DNA from: Protonemura montana
Taxonomy: Eukaryota; Arthropoda; Insecta; Plecoptera; Nemouridae
Reading direction: 5' to 3'
Length of the DNA stretch: 64,000 nt
Assembly (NCBI GenBank): GCA_947568835.1
Contig: OX387606.1
Location: forward strand, 12,524,001-12,588,000
The notes under the pieces are model-generated. The model saw only the letters and a program-made list of their open reading frames with translations, was not told the DNA's origin and ran no database searches. Positions 13,118 to 24,400 of the stretch are shown in pieces. The position numbers were made by a program, and so were the translations under genes. How positions within the stretch are numbered: the first letter of the stretch is position 1; the number at the start of each line of letters is the position of its first letter.

Positions 13118-14163
13118 CGCGAAGACAGCTTAACATAAGCGAGTACGATTGAATAAATGTCCTATATATGCGTTGTCATCCCTTTATTCGACCTATACAG
13201 AATAACCATGCAACATTTATACATTCTTAAGTGGCTCTCAAGGACACTGATAAAATGACGCGTCGTTTGTGAAAAAAACAAGATTTATAAAAATATGTTA
13301 TTTCCCCAATTTTTTCTGGTGTGTAAAGTTGAATTTGTACGATTGATGGAAGTTAGATTGTTTCTATTCTCGAGCAATGCATTTTTATCCATTGCCAAAG
13401 CGCTCGGCCAATTCCATTTGCATTCGAACCAGTCAAAATGTGTGCTTCTTTTTTGCAATAAAAATGCTAATATCTTCCTTCTTTTCATCTTTACTCGTCT
13501 ATTGTTTTACCTCCCGAGGGACTGAGGGTGAAAAGTAGAAATTCGACTCTTTCCCGCATTTCTATTCCATCTATAGTCCCCTCGATTTTAAGTGTTGCGA
13601 CAAAAAATCAAGATGGCGGACCGGATTGAAATACACTTGACGTGACGCCAGCATTCTTGATTGATTACCGTGCCGGGCTCAGAAGTCGAAACTCAGCATA
13701 ACTTTGCGAGACAATCGATTGTCGTGGAATGGTGGAAAAAGAGAATTTTTCCCGCAGCACGAAACGCTACTCAAAGACATTTGATGATTGTTTCCGTGTT
13801 TTTTTTTCCAACCCGAAATTTAGATATTTATAAATATATCTCTGAACAGGGCTTCAGCTCTCAAAAGAAGGCATGATATTGGTGGGAAACGTATAAGTCA
13901 CATTATGGCTTTGACTGTTATGGTGGTCAGCACATATGTTTCTGTCAAACGATGTGAAAAGTCGACGAGAATATTACGTTTCTCATGGTGCTGCGTTTTA
14001 AAAAAGAATACTTCTTTGTGGACTGAAAAAATAATCGCACGCTACTTTATTTTTATTTTATTTAGATATATCAGTTTTTTCCATAAATGTTATGTAGGAT
14101 AAACATTGTCAGTAAAGCTTACATTGAGTTCAAATGTACATTGATAATACTAAGTACAAGTTG

Positions 14164-14198
14164 ATCGAATCCACCTCGAGCATCGAATCCACCTCGAG
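14164..14198 (+). repeat. perfect two-copy 17-mer tandem repeat
   Basis: ATCGAATCCACCTCGAG occurs twice, separated by one C. The copies are exact, so the duplication is recent. Confidence 0.85.
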
Positions 14199-14281
14199 TA
14201 TTATCACAAAGAGAACCGGCATAAACGCCAGTATTCAAACCTAACAGAGATCACAAAATACTCAGAGCAAATATTTCGAGC

Positions 14282-14375
14282 CGGCAACTCGCGCAAGGAT
14301 TCAAGCGTGCAAGGGCAACTAAGTGCAAGGAGTGCAAGGTTCCAGGGACGCAAGGGTTGCAAGGGGGTGCAATTA
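14282..14375 (+). repeat. GCAAG-rich degenerate short repeat
   Basis: GCAAG or GCAAGG occurs about eight times in under 100 bases (GCGCAAGGATT, GTGCAAGGGC, GTGCAAGGAGTGCAAGG, CGCAAGGGTTGCAAGGGGG). It looks like a decayed minisatellite with units of 8-12 bases. Confidence 0.6.
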
Positions 14376-15999
14376 CACGCGTTGCGTACAGGCGCGATAA
14401 TTGAGTGACAAGTGCGTGACACTACACAGACACAGTGCAGCTCATTCTAAATGACTCATTTGTCAGATCGGTGACATCGAGCGTCCTCTCGTCGGTGTCG
14501 ACGTCGGGACGCACGTTTTTCAAGTGCATGCCAGTCAGCCGCGCGGAGGCGTCACACGATCAGCTGCTCGTGACGTCAAGGAGTGTCATGTCATAAGGGA
14601 GGTGCGGGGGGGACAGTACCTTCCCCCCCCCCCTCATAACACCCACCCTCTCAATAACCTGCACTCTGCCGTTGTTTTTCCCGATGGGACGGGGGACGCT
14701 TCTCGACGCGATGAACAATTTCAAGTACTTGCGTACACAAAAGAGTCGTTTTAAATTAACCAGTTCGTCGTGAATAACCTGCAAAATGATGTGGGTTGGC
14801 TTGGGGGAAGTGTGGGGGGCATGTCGTCAGTGTAATTCAGTTGTAGGATGTCAACTGTGTAAATCAAACTTTAATACGCCAAACTCCTCGATATACAATG
14901 CAGTTCGTACACTTATGACTGCGCTTTTACGCTTAGATTTAATTACATTTTTTGTTTTAAACCAACATTTTAAGCGCTCTCAGAAAATTTGATGGGCAGT
15001 CGTGGAGAAGACAATCAATTCGGGAGAAAATCGTGTTCGTGATCCGTGCGCCATATTAACAAACAGATAAAAATCACTGTTTCAATAATTCACTTTTCGA
15101 TGAAAACCATGTGCACGTGATTAGTAGAATTACATGCTGGGAGAAATCAAGTCGCTGTTCAGAAACAAACGAGCAGAAAATTAGTCCGCCGGCATGTGCA
15201 TTTGACTCGCGTTCACGTTGCTATACATAGCCTGGCAAAGAAGTAGAGGAAAGAGCGCGCTCATGCATTACGGTACGCTTGCGGTGTCCTCCACATACAT
15301 TTTTGTCAAAAACATGCCGGCTAGAATTGAAATTGAATATTATTATAAACTAAACATTTTTTGTACGTTGTTTTCGTTCGGTGAAATGAAAAGAGAGGGG
15401 CAAGTAAAACATCGTGGCGTTGAGGGGGGCTGCTTTGTCAAAGTCGCCTTGGGGCATATCAAATGATACAGACACAGGGCTGGCTGTCAGGGTGGATGGG
15501 GCGAACTAATGTTAATAATACCATGTGAAGACGTGACGGGACGGGGCTGATGGGTATGTGCAGGCACTCGCGTGCTCTGTCCGCTGAACTAACTCGCGAT
15601 GCGCTAGTTTGCTACTGACAGCTTAATTCCACTTAAAAACTTGACGTTTTCTTGTTTTTTTTTTTTTTATGCAGACAGGTAGACATGTGGTTTTCTATCA
15701 ACTGTCATCCAGGACGTAACGTTTCGCAAAAGAAAAATATCGAAATCAGAGAAATCGCAACAGCGACTTTTGATCAATTCAAAACGAATACTGTCAAAGA
15801 ATCAAAACGGCAATAAGCGACGCCGCGTTTCAACCGCGAATACCATCACAAGACACGATTTGCACCAAACATTTTCAAATATCAGCTGCAACCTTACATA
15901 TAAATAATACAAACAATTTCTGAAATCACTCCCCGAGTCACGACATTGTCTCGAAGTCAATTCCTCTAATCTTTGTCAACATCTCGCCTCCCCCGCAAG

Positions 16000-17184
16000 T
16001 GGCATTCTCTCCATGTGCTGTAATACCCTCCATGCAGCACTAGTAGTTAGTACAGCGCGACGATGCGAAGACGCAACCCACCCAGCCCAGGATATTGTTA
16101 TTGTGCTAATGAGCAATCTCCATGGTAATTAGACATCTCGAGAAGATGCTGTCTTACGACATTGTAATAGTACTCGCGACGGAGCTAGGCGGGCTCACAC
16201 TCGGGACTCGGGAGAAGCATGCGTTGCCATTTGAGGAAGGAATACCAATCAGAGCCGGCGTGACACTCTGCCGATTTGCATAAAGCTCTTATTAAATCGT
16301 GCTAATTTGAGAATAAATTTGACGCAGATTTTCCAAAGAGGCTTTCAATTAAATCGACAATGTTATTACGATAATATCATAGAGTTCGAAGTCTGAGTCG
16401 GCTCATTGTCTCTTTAGACGCTTAGAGGGGAACCAGCAAACAATTGCTAGGCAAGGGCGCTGGCGTATAGTGAGCGTGATGTTTATTAATGTTTGATGTG
16501 TATAAAGTCCATAGTTACGGTAGACAGGAGTGTCATTGTGGGACGACAAGGCGAGATTTGTGCGGTGGCGGGCGAGCGCGGCTGACTCGGCGGGTAGTTT
16601 GCCGAAAGTTGGCCAAATAGAGATCAAGAATGACAAGTCTACCGCCACAAAGGCAAACTGTAAACCGTCGCCCGCTCCCGCCCCCGCCGCCACCGCGGTT
16701 CGAACAGTTCCCGACCGAGAACTTGTCTTCGCGCGTCACGTTTGCACTGTCATGAAATAACTTGGTACACACCTATGTGTAAGCATCCGGACGTGTGCAC
16801 GTCAAAACAAGTTACCTGGTGCACGCGGTGCTTTGCAAGACCGCGAACATGAGACCGCGAAGAGATTTTGAAACACGACTAGATGTGTCAAGGGGGTTCA
16901 TATCACGCGGATAACGATATACTCGAACGGAGCCAGTCTATGAAGCGTTAAATTATTTAAATTTCAAGTTAAAAAACACTTCATTTTAATTTAAATAATA
17001 ACTAATGATACCGAAGATCAAGTAGTTGTCTCATCTGAGTGACACTCAGCCTCCACCCCGAGTTCCGCAAAAAGCAACCCCTTCCCGCTATCCACAAAAC
17101 TGCACTTGACGTATAATTAATGTAATCTTTGGACGCTCATAACAGCCGCTGTCAGGGCGCATGAAAGATGAGCGGAAGAAGACA
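16000..17184. other. possible conserved non-coding / regulatory block
   Basis: A+T-rich homeodomain-like words (CTAATGAGC, GGTAATTAGAC, GATTTGCATAAAG resembling a POU octamer, TCAATTAAATCGAC) alternate with a GC-rich patch at 16530-16720. The even, low-repeat texture resembles enhancers around developmental genes. Open frames in the GC patch run on both strands and look compositional. Confidence 0.25.
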
Positions 17185-17375
17185 CTAATGCGCCGGGCCG
17201 ACGCCGCGCAAGTATTCATTGGCGTCGCGCGAACCTACGTCGACTTGCTGCACGTCCTCGGCCGCGAGAGTCGCGACGCCGCCGTTGCAACGTTGAGGAA
17301 GGTAATGGGCGAGTAATCCATCACATGACGACGCCGCCGACGTCGTCGAGAGTGACTAGCGTCGCCGACGCCGCC
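17185..17375 (+). repeat. GACGCC/GGCGTC-rich GC block
   Basis: A dense cluster of GACGCC, GGCGTC and CGTCGCG words sits inside A+T-rich surroundings. It contains CCGACGCCGCGCAAG, GACGACGCCGCCGACG and GTCGCCGACGCCGCC. The tract is stop-poor in several frames and so produces open frames by composition alone. I call it a low-complexity repeat, not an exon. Confidence 0.5.
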
Positions 17376-17614
17376 TTTGTCGCACCGCGTTGGGTGCTCT
17401 TCCGCCGAAAAAACCCGATACCCACGCGAGTGCGGGGCAGAAAATGCTGAGAAACTCCCGCGGCGCGCCGGATCAAAGAGATCATCGCTGCTAATTGCTA
17501 TCAATCATAATAATGTGCCAGCTATTGTGAGCTTGAGCAGCTCAAGCTCGAATTTATTACGTTTTAATGGACTGATATTTTAGGCTGCCGGCATTCGAGG
17601 GGCTAAAAATTAAA

Positions 17615-17940
17615 TACGCTTTAAGGTACGGCACCTCCACGATTGAGCGGCAGAAAAAAACAGATTAAAAGCATGGCAACTCGTCAGCCGTTAAGTGGTG
17701 GTACCCAGAGTGGCTACCACGAAAAACAAGCTTTACAGCACGGCACCTCCACAGATAAGCGGGAGTACCTTAGAAACCACTTTCTCTACGGTACTAATAT
17801 GCCTGGAGTGGCTTAAATGGAAATCAAGCTTAAGACCACGGCACCACCACCACTAATAATTAAGGCGGAGCAGTCAGGCTGAGTCGTCAGAAGCTAGCTA
17901 CTAGCACAGACATAGGGGTGGCAGAATTTCCATACCCAGG
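17615..17940 (+). repeat. three diverged ~100-112 bp tandem units built on an AAGCTT...GGCACCTCCA motif
   Basis: Units begin near 17615, 17728 and 17825, each with a TACGCTTTAA/AAGCTTTA/AAGCTTAAGA start followed by ACGGCACCTCCA or ACGGCACCACCA, then variable sequence. The spacing of the shared motif is about 112 and 98 bases. No open frame spans it. The same ten-base core recurs singly at 52.5, 52.7, 53.1 and 57.1 kb, sometimes again with an AAGCTTT neighbour, so this is more than a local tandem repeat. Confidence 0.55.
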
Positions 17941-18040
17941 CACCCCTAGGAAGTAAACAAGGCCTTGAACAGGTATGCTGCTAGTCGACGCTTTAATTTA
18001 GTTGGCACGCCTTGAATTGGGACTATTGTACGTGCAATCA

Positions 18041-18057
18041 CCCCCCCCCCCCCCCCC
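18041..18057 (+). repeat. poly-C run of 17
   Basis: Seventeen consecutive C, then ACC. Long G/C homopolymers are normally rare; the window has three of 16-17 bases. Confidence 0.9.
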
Positions 18058-20998
18058 ACCCCATCAAACCACCGCCATCTTTTACGCGCGCCTAAATAGA
18101 AGAGTTTAAAACTCATATTGGCGATTCCCATTGCCAACTGTTGCCTTGTCCGTTAGGAAAGTGACCTTTTCAACCGGAAACTGTAATACCAGTCCTAACG
18201 TAAGCCACGTAATTTCGTTTAAATTAATATCGGTTTATGCAATGACAGCAATAGTATTAACCCTTCGGCCTCCGGACTGCCGCAGACTGTTTCGTCGTCC
18301 GTGAGGGTGCGTGCATATGCGGTGTCCAGCGACGGAGCGCATAACTGAAAGTGGGCAGGTCATGTGCCCACACTACAACGGTGACAGATGGTGGGATATA
18401 GGCAGCCATTAGGGCCGCGTCGGGCCGCGCCGGCCTGGATTACCCCCTCCCCCGCGTAAGTCATTACTGCAAGCAATTAACCATACAGCCCTTCGACTTG
18501 AGGCACACAGGCCTAGTACCGGAAAACCCTACGTTCATTCAATTATGTATTGAGGAAATTTAATTTTCCCCTGCAGAGTGGGCACTGACCCCTTAACTTT
18601 ATTGAATGTATACGCATTCAAAAATTTTGATAACTCCACTTGAAGGGTTTGATTTGTTCCCGCGTACATATCGCACGCTGTGCTGCCCTCCTCGGCGCTT
18701 TCGTTTCGTGCAATTAGTGGGCGTGCACACAAGCAAAAATGCGACCGTCTACACGTCACAATTATTATAACATCAGTTAGCATTTCGTTGAAATATTCAC
18801 ATCTCCAGCATCTCATGCGCGATATCAAACGGCATTGCGCGTAATTCATGTGTGTGAAGTACACATGTGAAATTTGTAACAACCGTTTATTTGTTTCGTT
18901 CGCAAAAACAAGGGCGCTCGGCGTGCCAGTTCCATGCCTTGAGCGCTAATTCAAAGAGCGGACACTGACCGATTACAAAATTGTGCAATTTCCACTTTCA
19001 AAATTAGTACAGCATATAGCTAATCGGCTTTAATTAGCAATTTTTTTCCGGATCAAGAGGTGGAACATTTGATCGAATTACATACAGCGACTAGTTTTTT
19101 TTTTAACAACATTTCTGTGAAATAGCAGCAATTAAACGTGTCATCATCTGTGCTATGCATGCTTAGGGTAAGTTTTACAATGCCCAGTAAAATAAGCAGC
19201 CGGATGCTAAGGGCAAAATAGAAGTATCTGTTAGGCTGTGATCATGGAGATGAGTTCTGAATTGGCAGTTATTTTTTCCTATGGTTGCTCAACTGGAGCA
19301 AAACTGAGTTATAAGCAATGAAAATAGCTTTGTAATCGGTGCAGGTGTAGGTACAGAATCCCAAGTCTCCTCTCTAAGGCATGCAACCATGCCTCTCCAA
19401 AGGGCCATTTTGTAAAAGCAAGTCGTATTGTTTTTACCATCACGGTAGTAAGTGTAAAGTGCAATTTACCCGGCGAGAAGCAAGCAAGTGTACATATACA
19501 TTTGCGACAAGAAAGACCCAGCTGTGGAAACCGGCAGAAAACGTTCTATTTATTATTCATCGGTAACTGTTGCACGAATGCGCGAGTGCGCTTGCACAAG
19601 TGCTTCGGAGCTGTAAGTGCTAAAGAAAATCAATTTCTACAAAAGCTGCAGGCAGATTTTGTCAGCTGGGAGAATTGTAGCGCCCACAGTGTATACGAAA
19701 TATGACCGCCGATCGAGCATCTTGGTAATGGGAAGGCAGCCCCGATTACAACCCCTGAAACCGGCGCCATAAGGCTAAACTTGCCAGATTAATTTTTATC
19801 TTTCTTAGCCATTTTCTCTAAAAGCAAGCTATTCACAAGAGTGTCATTGTCCAAGTTTGGATTTGTTTTGGCCGCCAATCAAATTGTTTCTGTCTGACGT
19901 ACTGATTCAGTTCTTGTAGCCCCGCGGGGATTTTAGTACATCCGGTCAATTCCTCATTCTGTTGATATTTGTCCTGGAGTTTTGGGGAAATGTATTATCT
20001 ACTAGGCTGCAGTTAGTCTGGTCTCTTATACCCTGTTCTCAGCCGCACAAATCCTCGTCTAAAACTTATGTTACTGTCCACAGTTGTTTTTATTGTCATG
20101 CGTCTTTTGTTGGAATAGTTTCGTCCCGTGCCCACAGCCAGACGCTTCCAGGAAGTTTACTTACAGCGTGGTGATATAGGCCGGTGGGGAAAAAAAAGTC
20201 GAGAAAGAAAAATACTCGAAACTTTTAGTTCGCTGAGAAATATTTTCATCATTTCCGTGATTCCGTTTGTCTGTCTTTTGTCACTGGGTGCAACTTTAGT
20301 TTCTTACGATGAGGTTCGCATAGCGACGGAATAACCAAAAACCCTTTACAATACTGGTAAAAAAAAGAAGAAAACTAATCTGAAAGTTTAAAAGTAGCAC
20401 GACAGTCTAGTTGCAATATATTATTCAACTCAATTGATCCATAGAAAACAATATTTTAGACAAAGCTGTTAGCTGGTTGACGAAAAGTTTATCGGCTTTT
20501 TTATTCTTTCCCCGAACGCTTCTAAAGCATCTCCCGACGTCTCATCGCCCATCGATCTCGAATCCGAGTAACACACTCGCGACTCAACCACGAGCACTCG
20601 GAAATTAAAAAGAAGCCCCACCTCATTTCCCACCCCCCAACCTTTGCCGTTGATGGCACAAAAGCCGCCCATCGTAAAAATAATTTGGCACCAGGAATTT
20701 TTATTCAAATTACAACTCTCCCGTTATGGCCACTTGAATTGAAATTAATAAGCCCGGAGTCGACAGAGAATTTCAAGAGGTGGAGACGGCCCAGGGGTTG
20801 GTGGTAGGGTGTGGGGAACAACACCGGGAGGCACTGAATGACCACCGTGCAGTGTCGCGCCACAGTCGGGTCAGTTCCAGGCCGCAGATTTATTTTTAAT
20901 GCGTTTGACAGACGCTCTGGCTGGCTGCCGGTCGAGCGGCCAGCAAGTCGTATTTGGACTGTAATTTGAAAATGATCTATCGGAGAGCGGAGTTGCTA

Positions 20999-21018
20999 GC
21001 GGCCGGCCGGCCGGCCGC
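20999..21018. repeat. perfect 20-bp palindrome of GGCC units
   Basis: GC, four GGCC units and GC give a perfect 20-base self-complementary sequence. It lies within a GC-rich block (20.83-21.19 kb) that otherwise shows no coding support. Confidence 0.9.
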
Positions 21019-21370
21019 GTGTTGCCTTGCATGTCCACGGCGCGGTAGGCAGCACGCAATGCAATCGACACCAGACAATGTGGCTCCGAGGGAGGAGTAG
21101 CCACCGGCCGCATTTGCAAGTCGGACGCTATCTCCCTCTGACGACCGACCGGACGACGGGAGGACTTTATGCCTCCCTCCCGTGCTGCCGCTCGGTTTTT
21201 GTGAAATATTCATTAAATATCAATCATTGCGCGTGGCATCGGCCATCACAATAATAATATATTGATATCACGTTCGTTCGAAATGAACACGAAGCTGTTT
21301 TCAGCGCGCCACGGTTCCCGTACGTCAAAAGGTAGCTCATAAATGACGTTTAATTTTAATAATCACTCAC

Positions 21371-21463
21371 CGGTGACCTTTTGGGGATGTAAACTCTGGA
21401 CGGTTTCTAACGCTACCTGGCAGGAAACTCACCTGAAACACACAACAAGAAAACAGCAATTAG
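21371..21463 (-). promoter_or_regulatory. recursive splice site (ratchet point) RS3 with 62-nt RS-exon
   Basis: The minus strand carries a branch-point-like CTAAT, then CTGTTTTCTTGTTGTGTG and TTTCAG, followed at once by GTGAGTTTCC. The junction lies between 21433 and 21432. Both halves are close to consensus. A second strong donor (CACCG|GTGAGTG, G at 21370) follows 62 nt later. The 62-nt interval is open only in phase 0, where it reads VSFLPGSVRNRPEFTSPKGH. Entered in phase 1 it stops at the seventh codon. It could therefore be an RS-exon, normally skipped, or a real phase-0 microexon of an unrelated isoform. Confidence 0.55.
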
Positions 21464-24400
21464 ATAAAGCGACACAGTGACGGAAGAAAACAATAGATAA
21501 CTATGAATAAAGACACATTAGAAACGAAAGGTCTTCTTCTCAGGACTATCTTTGTAGCGCGGAAACTGGATCTGCCGACGAGATATAAATAATTGTCCTA
21601 GCAAGGCTTCCAATACGCGAGGTCTTCGCCGGGCACTAGCTACGTATTGCGTCACAGTAGAGCACACCGTGGGTAGAGTGGGGGTGGGGGGCGAGCATAC
21701 CAAGCCAAGACAAAAGACAGGACCGAGACCGGGAGAAAGCAATTAGCTCTCATCATTAAGGTTGATTGAGTTTTTAGCTAGCGCCGTCGCTAGGTGCGAG
21801 AAGGGCTGCAGTGTTTACGAGGACACCGAGTCGGTATTTTCTCATTTAACGCGCGGCAAGCGTCTTCCCTCGAATCGCTTTGAGACGACGGCGTCGGTGG
21901 CGTCGGCGTCTGATACCATAAACGCGCCGAGAAGGTCCATACGAGCGGCGCTCAGCTCATTATCCGACCAAGTCCGAACGCGACAGAAATTGGACCCCGC
22001 CAAGCCATTTCAATTTGTTTCACGAGGGAATAAACTTTTGACGAGTCGAGTCGTTAAGTGGACAGATATTAAGAATCAATTTACGGAGTCATTCGACAAC
22101 TTTCACGACGTACGACAGATTGATAACCAAGATTTCTTAGAAAAATCTTATACTTTTCACATTATTAAAAGAGTAACTATACTTTCTTTAAAGATAGCGT
22201 CTCTTTGACGCTTGCTGTAAACACTCGTCGCTTGTAATCGAGAATGAAAAAGGCAAACATTCTGAATGAATAATTAGTTACATCAAATGGTATCCATGTC
22301 CGTGGAAGCGAAGTTGCAACTGATATGCAGTATCACAATAAATAACTAGTCGTGACCGAGTGCGCGACAGGCATGCCGTGCCGGACACAATTATTAACTG
22401 CACCGGCCCGGCAATGGGCTGGGGCCCCGGATAATTAACACGTATTTAGTCGTAGAGCACGGAACAGAAGAGTCCTTGCCTGTCCTCGGCAGGCGGGAAA
22501 GCATGCGACATGACGGAAAACTCACGGCTCTGTCCGCGACATCGACCCGGAAAACTCGAAACAACGCTCGGAAAATGCACTCGGAAAATCTACATCCATT
22601 GCCACCATCAATGCACATGCCAGCTGGATACAGGAGATGAATTACACAACTACAACTGCAGTTGTTTTATGTACGCTTTTCATGAGTATGTGTGTGTCTG
22701 TGTCTGTGTGTACATGGTACTTCAATATTTTAATTAGGGATATGAAAAAAGCGACACCTCGTTCGAAATAGAAACTCATCAACCCGATTGCGACGCCACG
22801 AATTGACTTGGCGCTGTATAAAAAAGTAATTGCAAAACTCTGAGGCGCATGCATTGGCGCTCCTGTCGCCACACCATAGAAGTCCACAAGTTGTGGCCGA
22901 TCTACCATAGTGTCCATGAAACCAAGGAGGAAGCTTAGAGGTAGTCATTGGTTATAGGTAGAGGCTTGTAAGTACAGGGACATTTTCTGCCGGCTAAAAA
23001 AGGTTTTGATCTGGAATACCGCTGGGTGGCACTCGCGGCGGCAAACTCGACGACAGCGCCAAGTATTTCAGTGGTTTATGAAGTAACTTGGGTTACTATC
23101 TTATTTAACTCATACTTTCTCTAAGGAAGAAATTCACGGGGCTGATAGTGAGTTTAAATAACGCTATTTGGAGCGTAATCACACCTTGATAATATGTTCT
23201 GTGCAAATGAAGTTTTATTACGAGCTGGCGGCAAAGAAAAACACTTTTTTTATGGTGTCTGACTGCGGCAAATTTCAGAAGTGCCGTGAACACAAGGATT
23301 TATGGGCCAGGTAAGGGTGCAGTACAGAGGCTAAAAGGCAACTGCAGCTGACTGACTGCATAGTGCATGGTGCAGGTACACCGCCACGAGCTTTTATCCA
23401 CTTAACATAATTGCAGGGGATGGCTGTTCGCTTCTACGCCGACGCCACATAGGTACATAAAATTGTCTTGGATTTGGATCAAATCGAAAAAAGAATGAGT
23501 TGATGTGGAGAAGCAAGTGGAATAATTGTGTTGGGGCGTTGCACATTATCAAATAACATCATCCGTGGATGTTGGAAATATTATTATACAAAATATGTAA
23601 CTAAATGACAAAGCGAAATCAAACTGATTCATTCCAAAGCAGGAATTGGATATTAGTCAAACGACGACATAGCGAAAATACATCAGGTAAATAATCAAGC
23701 CAGTCAAATTTCCATGATACTCCTCAGAAGTATTGTGTTTTACCCCCGCATTATATCAAAACCGATATCAGATATCAGGATGGAAGCGATTCCTCGAAAA
23801 ATCTAATAATCTGCGAATGCAAATGAGAACAGAGAGCGAATTTCGAATGATTTCAGCAAACGGGCCAGTCCACATGACCAAACCAATAGATGCAGGAGCT
23901 AGGAATTCGCGTGCACAGAGAGAGAGATGCCGATGCCTGCCCTGCAACCATGCATCCTTGCGGCTGGAACACACGAAGCGCAACACACCTAATTGCCAGT
24001 GTAGGGAAATAAACAGCCTGCGCCGCCCGAGCGGGAGTGCCGCAATGTACTAGAGAAATTACCTTGCTTCCGGAGATTGTCTGGAAAATTGCAATGAAAT
24101 CAATATCCGGATGAATTAAGCGATTTGCTACAAGGAGTTAATATGTAATACGTTGTACTGTTTAGCTGATGCTCCTCAGATCAACAAAGAAAATTAAGTA
24201 TTCGGTAAAAAGTTTTTAAAATGTGGGACTTTAATATCACCGCGGGGTGAAAGGTGAGATTTATTCCATGCCTTGAAAACAGTACTTACTTACACGCGTT
24301 AGTATAAAATAATAGCTCGCTTGATTGTGGTTTAAGTTGAATACTACAGGCACATTTATTACGGGACTGCCACTCGATTGCGCCGCAAAGCGCAAATCTA

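Larger units (their letters stand above)
13118..16000. other. non-coding stretch with short repeats
   Basis: Holds the 14.16 kb tandem 17-mer, the GCAAG repeat, an 11-base C run (14623-14633) and a CRE-like TGACGTCA context near 14572. No exon was found. Confidence 0.4.
17950..21360. other. non-coding stretch with GC-rich patches
   Basis: Apart from the poly-C run, GC-rich patches lie at 18.25-18.46 kb and 20.83-21.19 kb. The latter includes the 20-bp palindrome. No exon with matched splice sites was found. Confidence 0.35.

Noticed and set aside
16530-16772. Frames in a GC-rich patch read on both strands
   Set aside because: Both strands are open and low-complexity (Pro-Ala on one, poly-Gly on the other), with no matched splice sites.
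21762-22208. Longest open frame, 148 codons, plus strand
   Set aside because: It begins at TTG, passes through a GGCGTC repeat, has no splice or promoter context and no recognisable domain. An open frame of this length is expected by chance in 64 kb.
23020-23065. Possible fourth copy of the dispersed repeat
   Set aside because: Only GGGTGGCA and nearby GC words match; the rest of the consensus is absent.
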